From Arthrobacter sp. StoSoilB5 (GTDB taxonomy: Bacteria; Actinomycetota; Actinomycetes; Actinomycetales; Micrococcaceae): a DNA stretch of 64,000 nucleotides. Below the pieces are notes generated by a model that had not been told where the DNA came from, did not search any database, and saw nothing but the letters and a program-made list of their open reading frames with translations. This document shows positions 55,558-64,000 of the stretch, piece by piece. The first letter of the stretch is position 1. The number at the start of each line of letters is the position of its first letter. The position numbers were made by a program, and so were the translations under genes. The stretch spans positions 930,001-994,000 of the forward strand of contig NZ_AP024646.1 of the NCBI RefSeq assembly GCF_019977235.1, read 5' to 3'.

Positions 55558-55893
55558 GTGGCAGAACCCGCGCCGGAACCAATGGCGCCGCAGGCTACCG
55601 GTTTGGCCCTTGAAGACCTGGCGGCCGGGACCCGCAGCGACTCACCTTTGAGCGACCGTGACCAACAAATGTTGGCTTTGGAGCGGCAATGGTGGAAGTA
55701 TGCAGGCGCCAAGGAACAGGCCATCCGGGAGATGTTCGATCTCTCCGCCACACACTATTACCAGATCCTGAACGCACTTATCGATACCGAGGATGCGTTG
55801 GCCCACGATCCCATGCTTGTGAAGAGATTGCGTAGACTACGTACGTCGCGCCAACGTGCGCGGACAGCGCGGCGCTTGGGGTCCGACGCGTAA
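55558..55893 (+). CDS. DUF3263 domain-containing protein
   Basis: The 111-residue protein carries the actinobacterial DUF3263 block LSDRDQQMLALERQWWKYAGAKEQAIREMFDLSATHYYQILNALID, which reads like a helix-turn-helix, followed by a basic C-terminus (RRLRTSRQRARTARR). A DNA-binding role is likely but unproven. The GTG at 55558 is chosen because AAGGAG lies 7 bp upstream, although the frame extends to 55468. It is followed 48 bp later by the LytR_C gene, the usual neighbour of DUF3263 in actinobacteria. Confidence 0.85.
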   Translation: MAEPAPEPMAPQATGLALEDLAAGTRSDSPLSDRDQQMLALERQWWKYAGAKEQAIREMFDLSATHYYQILNALIDTEDALAHDPMLVKRLRRLRTSRQRARTARRLGSDA

Positions 55894-55941
55894 ATCGCCA
55901 GGCTGATCGTCAGCAGCAACCAGCAAGGACAACGCTTCACC

Positions 55942-56562
55942 ATGACCAAATTTGCCAAGGATGAATTCGACCGGGTCCCACAGAACAGCTCCCGGCAGGG
56001 CGTGCATCGCGACGCCCAGGAGACAGTCCGTCCCAATTTATGGCCGGTCCTGACCGTTGGAGCCGTGGCCCTGGTGCTGGGACTCGTGGCTTTCCTGATA
56101 CTTCCGCGGCTTGGCTTGGTGGCCCCTGGCGCGTCCACAAGCGTTTCGACGCCGGCGCCCCAGCAGAGCGAAACCTCCCCTTCTGCTGCACCGACCGAAT
56201 CAAGCAACGCTCCCATCGCTTCCGGTGAGCCGAGCCCGGGGACGACGCCTTCAGCCGAACCTTCCGGAACCCCTTCCTCTGCGCCGGTGGACAAGACGGT
56301 GGCTGTGGCCGTTTACAACGGCACGGCTACGGCTGGACTCGCCAGCCGCGTCGCGGGCCTCGTACAAGGCGATGGCTGGGCGTTGGGAACCGTGGGGAAC
56401 TGGGGCGGCCTCCCGCAGCAGTCCTCCGTGGTCTTCTACAACGTTCCAGGGCAGAAGGCCAACGCAGAGGCGCTGGGGAAGCTCCTCGGTATCACCGCGG
56501 TTGTTGAATCGACTGAAATACAGCAGCCGCTGGTAGTTGTTGTGGGACCTGGCTACCAGTAA
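55942..56562 (+). CDS. LytR C-terminal domain-containing membrane protein
   Basis: The 206-residue single-pass protein has a short cytoplasmic N-terminus, one membrane segment (about 34-56), a Ser/Pro/Thr-rich extracellular linker (about 60-115) and a C-terminal LytR_C domain (VAVAVYNGTATAGLASRVAGLV to the end). The domain is found attached to, or beside, LCP wall-polymer ligases; alone, as here, its role is not established. It is likely co-transcribed with the DUF3263 gene. Confidence 0.87.
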   Translation: MTKFAKDEFDRVPQNSSRQGVHRDAQETVRPNLWPVLTVGAVALVLGLVAFLILPRLGLVAPGASTSVSTPAPQQSETSPSAAPTESSNAPIASGEPSPGTTPSAEPSGTPSSAPVDKTVAVAVYNGTATAGLASRVAGLVQGDGWALGTVGNWGGLPQQSSVVFYNVPGQKANAEALGKLLGITAVVESTEIQQPLVVVVGPGYQ

Positions 56563-56752
56563 TTCCGCTGACTTCCGGCTGTTTTTCAGTGGGTTTCAGG
56601 CCCGAAAGCCGCAACTCGGTTAAGCCTCAATAACAAAAGTCATGGTGGGACCCTGCACAGCAGCGCTTGGATAGTGACTGTGGTTACAGTGGATTGATTC
56701 CGGTCCGGAGATCCCGGCAACCGGTCTTGGCTACTGCGAAAGTGTGGGCATC

Positions 56753-56956
56753 ATGGCTTTGGGAACCGTCAAATGGTTCAACGCCGAAAAAGGGTACGGC
56801 TTCATCACTGTGGATGACTCCGGGGACGACGTCTTCGTGCACTGGTCTGCCATTCAAATGGAAGGCTTCCGAGCCCTGGAAGAAGGCCAGCGGGTGGAGT
56901 TTGAATTGGGCGAAGGCCAGAAGGGTCCGCAGGCTGAAAGCGTCCGCGTCGCATAG
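56753..56956 (+). CDS. cspA: Cold shock protein
   Basis: The 67-residue OB-fold protein carries both RNA-binding motifs KGYGFIT (RNP1) and VFVHWSAI (RNP2) after [11 protein letters not shown]. It binds single-stranded RNA and DNA and melts RNA structure. Phe at RNP2 (DVFVHW) is present; the usual H-F/H-S pattern has a Trp, a common actinobacterial form. The ATG at 56753 is preferred to an in-frame start at 56744. A 190-bp upstream gap (56563-56752) probably holds the promoter and leader, but no confident boxes were seen. Confidence 0.93.
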   Translation: MALGTVKWFNAEKGYGFITVDDSGDDVFVHWSAIQMEGFRALEEGQRVEFELGEGQKGPQAESVRVA

Positions 56957-57023
56957 TTCCTACGCCGGTCACGTCAGCTAACGGCTGAAACCCCTTTGTT
57001 TATAGCTCAAAGTGGCGCCTCTG

Positions 57024-57050
57024 CTTGCACTCTCCCCGGTCGAGTGCTAA
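57024..57050. promoter_or_regulatory. CIRCE element 1 (HrcA operator)
   Basis: CTTGCACTC-N9-GAGTGCTAA matches CIRCE (TTAGCACTC-N9-GAGTGCTAA) with a perfect right arm and a left arm that differs at two positions. It is the upstream box of a tandem pair before groL. Confidence 0.88.
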
Positions 57051-57058
57051 TTATTGAT

Positions 57059-57085
57059 TTAGCACTCCTACGCTTCGACTGCTAA
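57059..57085. promoter_or_regulatory. CIRCE element 2 (HrcA operator)
   Basis: TTAGCACTC-N9-GACTGCTAA has a perfect left arm and one mismatch in the right arm. It lies 8 bp after the first box. The facing inner arms GAGTGCTAA (57042-57050) and TTAGCACTC (57059-57067) also form a perfect dyad. A 183-bp leader separates it from groL. Confidence 0.88.
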
Positions 57086-58894
<1,809 letters not shown>

Positions 58895-58926
58895 GCCTCC
58901 TGCGCTAAGCCACGCTACACAGCAAA

Positions 58927-58964
58927 CGACGGCGGTCCACACCTTCGGGTGGGGGCCGCCGTCG
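58927..58964 (+). terminator. Terminator of groL with a UUCG tetraloop
   Basis: The GC-rich stem pairs 58927-58937 with 58954-58964 and continues inward through ACACC/GGTGG to a TTCG tetraloop (58944-58947). No strong T tract follows. The region 58965-59085 beyond it holds no gene. Confidence 0.8.
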
Positions 58965-59085
58965 GCGTTAAGAACCAAGTAGGGGACAGATCGGGCTCTT
59001 ATGAGGGCCCGTAGCGACAGGTGCTGTCCCCCAGTTGGGTGTTATCAGGCTTTCAGTGTCTGTGTGGTCTGGCAGGATTGAATGC

Positions 59086-60057
59086 ATGACGATTATTGCT
59101 GCCGCCGATGGCTCTGCCCTCGGCAATCCTGGGCCGGCCGGATGGGCCTGGTACGTTGATGACTCCTGTTGGCGCGCAGGGGGCTGGCCACACGGCACCA
59201 ACAACATGGGCGAGCTGATGGCCGTCCTGGACCTGTTCCGCTCCACGGCCCACGTGCCCGACGAAGAACTGCTGATCCTGTGCGACAGCCAATACGTCAT
59301 CAACTGCATCACTAAGTGGATGCCAGGGTGGAAGCGGAAGGGGTGGCGCAAGGCTGACGGCAAGCCCGTCCTGAACGTGGACCTGCTCAAGGACATCGAC
59401 CAAGCAATCGTGGGGCGCAAATACACGTTTGAATGGGTTAAGGGCCATGCCGGCCACGACCTCAATGAGGCAGCAGACGAGCGCGCACGCGCGGTGGCCA
59501 CCGCCTTCCAGCAGGGTACGGCAGCCCCAAGCGGACCGGGCTTTGCGGGGGCAGGTCCAGTCTTGGCCCAGCCTGTTCCTGCCACAGCGGCCAGGGCCGT
59601 GCGCAGCTTCCAACCCCACTCGGAACCCACGCTGTTTGGAGAGTCGGGCATCTTCGGCCAGCCGGACCTTTTCAGTGAACTGGACGAGGACGCTTCCACC
59701 CAGGAACTGCCTGCGGAGGAAATCGTGGTTGCCTTGGAGCGCGAGCTCCTGCGCCCCGATGTACGCACGGACATCGGCAGGATCGGAGTATTGCTTCATC
59801 CTGACTTTGCCGAGATTGGCAGTTCTGGTCGCTTCTGGACCCGTGATGCCATGATGGTCGCCCTTGAGGAGGATCCCGGCGAGCCTATTGAACTGGAAGT
59901 CCTTAGCGCCGACCGCCTGAATGAGAACACTATCTTGCTCAACTACCGAAGTTTCGCGCACTCCGGTTCGGCCCTCCGCAGTTCCGTTTGGCTGCTGGAC
60001 CGAGGACAGTGGCGGCTCCGATTCCACCAAGGCACCCCTGAAACTGACCTCGCATGA
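59086..60057 (+). CDS. RNase HI-like protein fused to a DUF4440 (SnoaL-like) domain
   Basis: The 323-residue protein joins two domains. Residues about 1-145 are an RNase HI fold with the four carboxylates visible: AADGSALGNPGPAGW (Asp), NNMGELMAVL (Glu), LCDSQYVIN (Asp) and GHAGHDLNEAADERA (Asp). After a Pro/Ala-rich linker, residues about 210-323 form an NTF2-like DUF4440 domain (LERELLRPDVRTDIGRIGVLLHPDFAEIGSSGRFWTR...RSSVWLLDRGQWRLRFHQ). RNase HI cleaves RNA in RNA:DNA hybrids. The second domain is of unknown role, perhaps small-molecule or protein binding. The start ATG at 59086 matches the RNase H N-terminus. Confidence 0.85.
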   Translation: MTIIAAADGSALGNPGPAGWAWYVDDSCWRAGGWPHGTNNMGELMAVLDLFRSTAHVPDEELLILCDSQYVINCITKWMPGWKRKGWRKADGKPVLNVDLLKDIDQAIVGRKYTFEWVKGHAGHDLNEAADERARAVATAFQQGTAAPSGPGFAGAGPVLAQPVPATAARAVRSFQPHSEPTLFGESGIFGQPDLFSELDEDASTQELPAEEIVVALERELLRPDVRTDIGRIGVLLHPDFAEIGSSGRFWTRDAMMVALEEDPGEPIELEVLSADRLNENTILLNYRSFAHSGSALRSSVWLLDRGQWRLRFHQGTPETDLA

Positions 60058-60209
60058 ACCACAGTGCCCTGGGAAGTACGAGGTAGGTGAAAAGCCTTGA
60101 CCCGGCCGGCCTTGATGACCTGCGGGGCGGCTGCACAGGGGGAAGACAGCCGGCCCCGCAGGAGCTTTAGGTGAAGCTGGACCTCGTGTGTAGCTGGAGC
60201 ACGGAATCC

Positions 60210-60500
60210 CTAGTAGGCGAAGCGTTGGGTGTTGCCCTGCTCCACTTCGAGGTAGCTCGCTGCGGCCGAGGCTAAAGCCATGTTGATGGAAGCCAGCGAG
60301 GCCTCGACCTTGTTTTGCGTCAAGGACCATTCAAGGACAAGAGACTGGAAGTTGGTGGCAGCTGAGCCTTTCCAGGTGGCCTGAAGCTCATCCAGTCCGT
60401 GTTTCATGGACAGTACGTCCGTGCTGATGCGATCAACGGTTGCTTTGACGTTGGACGACTTGAGCTGAAGGAGCTCAGTGTCGACGGAAATGACGCTCAT
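60210..60500 (-). CDS. WXG100-family (ESAT-6-like) protein, orphan
   Basis: The 96-residue protein has the WXG100 pattern: two amphipathic helices around the WKG turn (ELQATWKGSAA, residues about 39-49), a normal length and a C-terminal YxxxE-like signal (SYLEVEQG) typical of type VII secretion substrates. Such proteins are secreted by an EccC ATPase-driven machine. No ESX/T7SS component, partner WXG100 gene or LXG toxin is present nearby, so the secretion apparatus must lie elsewhere. The ATG at 60500 is preferred over a longer reading to 60560. Confidence 0.88.
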   Translation of the reverse strand: MSVISVDTELLQLKSSNVKATVDRISTDVLSMKHGLDELQATWKGSAATNFQSLVLEWSLTQNKVEASLASINMALASAAASYLEVEQGNTQRFAY

Positions 60501-60638
60501 GGGTGATGCCTTTCGACGATGATGTTCCGCTGCTCGCGGCGGTGTGCGTGGCCACAACATCGAGCCTAGGCAGCCGCCTGTGGCCGGGGAACAACCATTC
60601 GTCGCTATGTGGATAACAGCAATACTGGGGCACCAGCG

Positions 60639-62084
60639 CTACTTGGATAACAGCTCGGCGGGTTCCTCGTGGAACGGAAGGCTGACCACCAAAGTTGCGC
60701 CGCCGCCGTCGGTCTCCTTTACACGGACGCTGCCCCCGTGGGAGCCAACAATGGCAGCCACAATTGCCAGACCCAGGCCACTGCCGCCGGTCTCTCGGGT
60801 GCGCGAGGTATCGGCACGGTAGAAGCGTTCAAAGATCTTGTTGGTCTCCGCCTCCGGAATGCCGGCGCCGTGATCGCGGATTTCGATGACCGAAAATGCG
60901 CCTTCAGGAGTGGTCCGGACACCAACTGCGAGTTCTATGGGGCTGCCGTCGGGCGTGTACCGCAGCGCGTTGCCAACCAAGTTGCCTAAAACCTGCCGGA
61001 GCTTGGCCTCGTCCCCTTGGACGGGCGCTGGAGTGGGGGTTGTTCCGTCAAGTCCGATCAGCGTAATTGTCCGGTCGCCGGATGAGGCTTTGGTATCCAC
61101 CACGGCGTCGTAGGCCAACAACTGGAGGTCCACCGGTTTGAGCTGCAACGGCCGTTGCTCGTCCAGCCGGGCCAACAGCAGCAGGTCCTCCACCATGGAA
61201 CCCATCCGCTTGGCTTCGCTTTCGATTCTGCCCATGGCCGTGGCGACGTCTTCGGGGGTTGCCAGCGCGCCGTGGCGGTAAAGCTCCGAGAAACCTCGAA
61301 TGGTGACCAAAGGAGTCCGGAGCTCGTGGGAGGCATCCGCAGCGAAGCGGCGCATCCGCGCTTCCGACGCGGCGCGCGCCGCGAAGGAAGCCTCAATGTG
61401 GGCCAACATAGCGTTCAACGAACCGCCAAGCCTGCCCACTTCTGTGTTGGGGTTGTCGATTTCCACGCGTCGGGAGAGATCGCCCGCCGCGATGGCTGCA
61501 GCAGTCTTCTCCACGCGCGCCAAGGGCCTGAAGGATCGTGCCACGGTCCATGTAGCGATGAAGAACGCCAGCACCAAGGTCAGCAGGCCAACGCCCACCA
61601 CTACCAGGACGGCGTGTTCCATTACTTTGTCTACAGGCGTCAGGGGCAGGCCGATAATCACCACGCCGTTCTGCCCGTTGGCGACGACGCCCACGGCTAC
61701 GACGCGCCAGTTGCTGCCAGCTGTGCCATTGACTTGGAATGGGGCGTTCCCGCGGACTTTCGCCTCCGCCGGCGTGATGTTCGCGATCGCAGGGCGGTCA
61801 CTCTGCAGGCCGCCGAATTGGTATGGCGACAGCCCCGGAACGTACAGGGTGAGCGAGTAGTCGGTGGGCACGGCGGGATTCGGCTCGGACAGCTTGTCGA
61901 ATGACTGCTGGTCCTGGGCCAGCGCGACGGCGGCCTTGAGTTTATCGTCCACCTGACCCTGCAGGTAGCTCTTGACGAGCGTCAAAGTGCCGGCCCCCGT
62001 CGCCGCCAGCGCAAGGAGGAGCAGTCCCATGATGATGGCGACGAGCTGCGACCTCAGGGACGCCGATTTCCAGCGTTGCAGCAA
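60639..62084 (-). CDS. Two-component sensor histidine kinase
   Basis: The 481-residue kinase has two membrane segments (about 13-33 and 168-190) around an extracellular sensor region, then HAMP, the phosphoacceptor box DASHELRTPLVTIRGFSELYR (His in about residue 253) and the ATP-binding N, G1 and G2 boxes (LGNLVGNALRYTP, RDHGAGIPE, GGSGLGLAIV). It starts with TTG 2 bp after the regulator stop, so the two are translated together. The stimulus is not evident from sequence. Confidence 0.93.
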   Translation of the reverse strand: MLQRWKSASLRSQLVAIIMGLLLLALAATGAGTLTLVKSYLQGQVDDKLKAAVALAQDQQSFDKLSEPNPAVPTDYSLTLYVPGLSPYQFGGLQSDRPAIANITPAEAKVRGNAPFQVNGTAGSNWRVVAVGVVANGQNGVVIIGLPLTPVDKVMEHAVLVVVGVGLLTLVLAFFIATWTVARSFRPLARVEKTAAAIAAGDLSRRVEIDNPNTEVGRLGGSLNAMLAHIEASFAARAASEARMRRFAADASHELRTPLVTIRGFSELYRHGALATPEDVATAMGRIESEAKRMGSMVEDLLLLARLDEQRPLQLKPVDLQLLAYDAVVDTKASSGDRTITLIGLDGTTPTPAPVQGDEAKLRQVLGNLVGNALRYTPDGSPIELAVGVRTTPEGAFSVIEIRDHGAGIPEAETNKIFERFYRADTSRTRETGGSGLGLAIVAAIVGSHGGSVRVKETDGGGATLVVSLPFHEEPAELLSK

Positions 62085-62086
62085 GG

Positions 62087-62806
62087 TCAGCGCTTCTCTG
62101 CCGTTCGCAGCACGTAGCCCACTCCGCGCTTGGTTTGGATGAGGGCTGCGGCATCGGGGTCGATGTCCACCTTGCGGCGAAGGTAGGAGATGTAGGACTC
62201 CACGATCGAGGCGTCACCGTTGAAGTCGTATTCCCAGACGTGGTCCAGGATCTGTGCCTTGGAGAGAACACGGTTGGGGTTCAGCATGAGGTATCGCAGG
62301 AGCTTGAACTCGGTGGGGGAGAGTTCAATCACGGTGCCACCGCGGCGGACCTCGTGGGCGTCGTCGTCGAGTTCGAGGTCGTCTACGCGGATCACGGCGT
62401 CGTCGTCTTCCAGCGGCTGCGTGCGGCGGAGTACGGCGCGGATGCGGGCCACCACTTCGTCCAGGCTGAAAGGCTTGGTGACGTAATCGTCCCCACCCAC
62501 TGTTAGGCCCGTGACCTTGTCCTCGGTGTCATCCTTCGCTGTGAGGAACAAGACGGGGAAGTGTTTGCCTGCAGCGCGGAGCCGGCGCGTGACTGTGAAG
62601 CCGTCCATGTCCGGCAGCATCACGTCCAGGACAGCCAGGTCAGGGGCATGGAGATCGGCCGCGGCGAGGGCTTCGCGACCATTGGATGCGGCAACGACCT
62701 CGAAACCTGCAAACCGCAGGGACGTGGAGAGAAGCTCGCGGATGTTGGGTTCGTCGTCGACGACAAGGAGCTTGGCTTCGGGGCCGTTCTTTTTCATGAC
62801 ATCCAT
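62087..62806 (-). CDS. OmpR/PhoB-family response regulator
   Basis: The 239-residue regulator has a receiver domain with the phosphorylated Asp in LAVLDVMLPDMDGFT (about residue 60), acidic pocket VVDDEPN and Lys in YVTKPFS. The C-terminal winged helix (LSPTEFKLLRYLMLNPNRVLSKAQILDHVWEYDFNGDASIVESYISYLRRKVD) follows. It forms a pair with the histidine kinase downstream and is closest in type to actinobacterial PhoP/TrcR-like regulators. The start ATG at 62806 has a short distance to GGGAG; the next ATG (62797) is a possible alternative. Confidence 0.94.
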   Translation of the reverse strand: MDVMKKNGPEAKLLVVDDEPNIRELLSTSLRFAGFEVVAASNGREALAAADLHAPDLAVLDVMLPDMDGFTVTRRLRAAGKHFPVLFLTAKDDTEDKVTGLTVGGDDYVTKPFSLDEVVARIRAVLRRTQPLEDDDAVIRVDDLELDDDAHEVRRGGTVIELSPTEFKLLRYLMLNPNRVLSKAQILDHVWEYDFNGDASIVESYISYLRRKVDIDPDAAALIQTKRGVGYVLRTAEKR

Positions 62807-62864
62807 GATGCTCCCAGTTTCTGTGAGTTATCTGGATGCTTGGTGTGAGCGGACTGCGTGCCCC

Positions 62865-63497
62865 CTACGCTCCCAGCGCGAGCCCGGCGCCGAGGGCCGC
62901 CATGGTTACGGCAATGCCTCCGTCCAGGAAGCGCCACGACGCTGGTCGGGCAAAGAAGCCCCTCAGGAAGCGGGCTCCGAAGCCGAGCGAGCAAAACCAC
63001 AGCATGCTTCCCAGCATCGCCCCGGCGCCGAACCACCACTGCAACGAGGTCCCCTGCGCACTCGCCAGCGAACCCAGCAGGGCGATGTCGAGGTATACAT
63101 GGGGGTTGAGCCAGGTCAGGGCCAGCACGGTGGTCACGGCGGCCGCGAGGCCGCGCTTCGCGCCGCCGTCGTTCGCTGTCCCCGCTGCGGTCAAGGCTTG
63201 CGGACGTAAGGCCCGGCGCGCCGCCATGATGCCGTAAACGACAAGGAACGCTGCGCCGATGTATCGAAGGACGACGACGGCGAGCGGCGCCGCCGTGATC
63301 AGCGCTCCAGTGCCGAGTACCCCGGCTGCGATCAGGATCGCGTCGGACAACGCGCAGACCGCGACGATGGCGCCGATATGTTGGCCAAGGATTCCTTGCC
63401 GAAGCACGAAGGCGTTTTGCGCGCCGATGGCAACGATAAGGGCCAGGCCGGTGGCCAGGCCGAGGCCTGCGGACGTAAGGATGTCAGTAGAAGTCAC
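62865..63497 (-). CDS. lysE: LysE/ArgO-family basic amino acid exporter
   Basis: The 210-residue membrane protein has about six segments and the family start TGLALIVAIGAQNAFVLRQGILGQH, in which the GAQNAF block is the LysE signature. Homologues export lysine and arginine when intracellular pools rise. It starts with GTG and is divergent from a LysR-type gene of the LysG/ArgP type. The arrangement matches lysE-lysG of Corynebacterium. Confidence 0.92.
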   Translation of the reverse strand: MTSTDILTSAGLGLATGLALIVAIGAQNAFVLRQGILGQHIGAIVAVCALSDAILIAAGVLGTGALITAAPLAVVVLRYIGAAFLVVYGIMAARRALRPQALTAAGTANDGGAKRGLAAAVTTVLALTWLNPHVYLDIALLGSLASAQGTSLQWWFGAGAMLGSMLWFCSLGFGARFLRGFFARPASWRFLDGGIAVTMAALGAGLALGA

Positions 63498-63565
63498 ATA
63501 TCGACGCTAAGTTCATGAGCTTCCTTAGACCAGCTAAAGATTCTGTTGCCCCGTAAGATTTCCTT

Positions 63566-64000
63566 ATGTCGCAATTTCCGTCAGAGCAACTCCTGACCTT
63601 CGCCACCGTGCTTTCGGAAGGCACGTTGGACGCCGCAGCCCGCATGCTGCACATCACGCCGTCGGCCGTGTCCCAGCGATTGAAGGCCCTGGAGCAATCT
63701 GCGGGCCGGGTCCTGCTGCAGCGCAGCAACCCCGTCCAGGCCACCGAGGCCGGCGAAGTGGTCCTCCGGCTTGCCCGCCAGCTAGCCCAACTGGAAGCCG
63801 ACGCTGGAAGGGAGCTGGGGCTCAGTGCCGAGGGAGCACAGTTGGCGGTGCCAATTGTGGTGAACGCCGACTCGCTGGCGGTGTGGTTCCTGCAGGCACT
63901 TGCCCGAGTGCCCAGCGATCTCAACGTCACGTTCGATCTCCACCGCGACGACGAACAACACTCCACGTCCATGCTGCGTTCGGGGACTGTCATGGCTGCA
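63566..64000 (+). CDS. lysG: LysR-family regulator, LysG/ArgP type (3' end cut by window edge)
   Basis: The first 145 codons are visible and open to the window edge. They encode a LysR helix-turn-helix (FATVLSEGTLDAAARMLHITPSAVSQRLKALEQSAGRVLL) and the start of the effector domain, with NADSLAVWFLQAL as in ArgP/LysG. Position divergent from lysE makes it the likely activator of that gene with lysine or arginine as coinducer. The intergenic 63498-63565 would hold its binding site, but no clean dyad was picked out. Confidence 0.9.
   Translation, partial: MSQFPSEQLLTFATVLSEGTLDAAARMLHITPSAVSQRLKALEQSAGRVLLQRSNPVQATEAGEVVLRLARQLAQLEADAGRELGLSAEGAQLAVPIVVNADSLAVWFLQALARVPSDLNVTFDLHRDDEQHSTSMLRSGTVMAA

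Overview
The window is a 64-kb chromosomal segment of a high-GC actinobacterium. The gene families point to an Arthrobacter/Paenarthrobacter-type soil bacterium: DUF4193 and DUF3263 proteins, an orphan WXG100 protein, a CIRCE-controlled orphan groL, FemX-type peptidoglycan branching enzymes, an IdeR-type iron box, frequent GTG/TTG starts and a P-T-H glycine cleavage cluster behind a tandem glycine riboswitch. Genus is inferred from gene content, not from a marker gene. No tRNA, rRNA, CRISPR array, transposase or phage gene was seen.

Layout. 1-7,200: an AbiEi-type antitoxin cut by the left edge with its palindromic operator, a CPA2 antiporter, a RecQ-like helicase, a decayed NAD(P)H-hydrate dehydratase remnant, an NDH-2-like flavoprotein, a YqeY protein and a DUF72 protein. 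7,661-14,755: a rhamnoside utilisation locus with a LacI regulator, two operators flanking a promoter, a binding lipoprotein, two permeases and a cytosolic GH78 alpha-L-rhamnosidase, closed by a strong terminator. 14,760-21,860: a MarR-controlled CoA-dependent side-chain degradation operon (SDR, amidohydrolase, acyl-CoA dehydrogenase, MaoC hydratase, MHS transporter, acyl-CoA ligase) whose content matches the phd/cou phenylpropanoid clusters of Corynebacterium and Rhodococcus. The two neighbouring loci together suggest use of plant phenolic glycosides.

22,000-37,200: a small secreted protein divergent from a giant LuxR (LAL) regulator, a DUF805 membrane protein, L-2-hydroxyglutarate oxidase, DUF4193 and AMIN-like proteins, an agmatine-to-putrescine operon (aguB, aguA, APC permease) behind a 25-bp palindrome, an M20 amidohydrolase, a cyclodeaminase-like protein and a TetR/DHA2 efflux pair. 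37,300-44,060: riboswitch, gcvP, gcvT, gcvH and sdaA, a route from glycine towards pyruvate. Two inverted copies of an undescribed ~80-bp intergenic element flank gcvH.

44,100-54,630: a DRGH nuclease, then an AT-richer cassette (secreted I36-like protein, lipoprotein, HlyD-like adaptor with a peptidoglycan-binding domain, MacB-like ABC transporter). This is the best candidate for an undescribed envelope system. It is followed by two FemX transferases, ThrE and an iron-regulated siderophore-interacting protein. 54,680-64,000: ung, DUF3263, a LytR_C protein, a cold shock protein, groL with two CIRCE boxes, an RNase HI-DUF4440 fusion, a WXG100 protein, a two-component system, lysE and a divergent lysG cut by the right edge.
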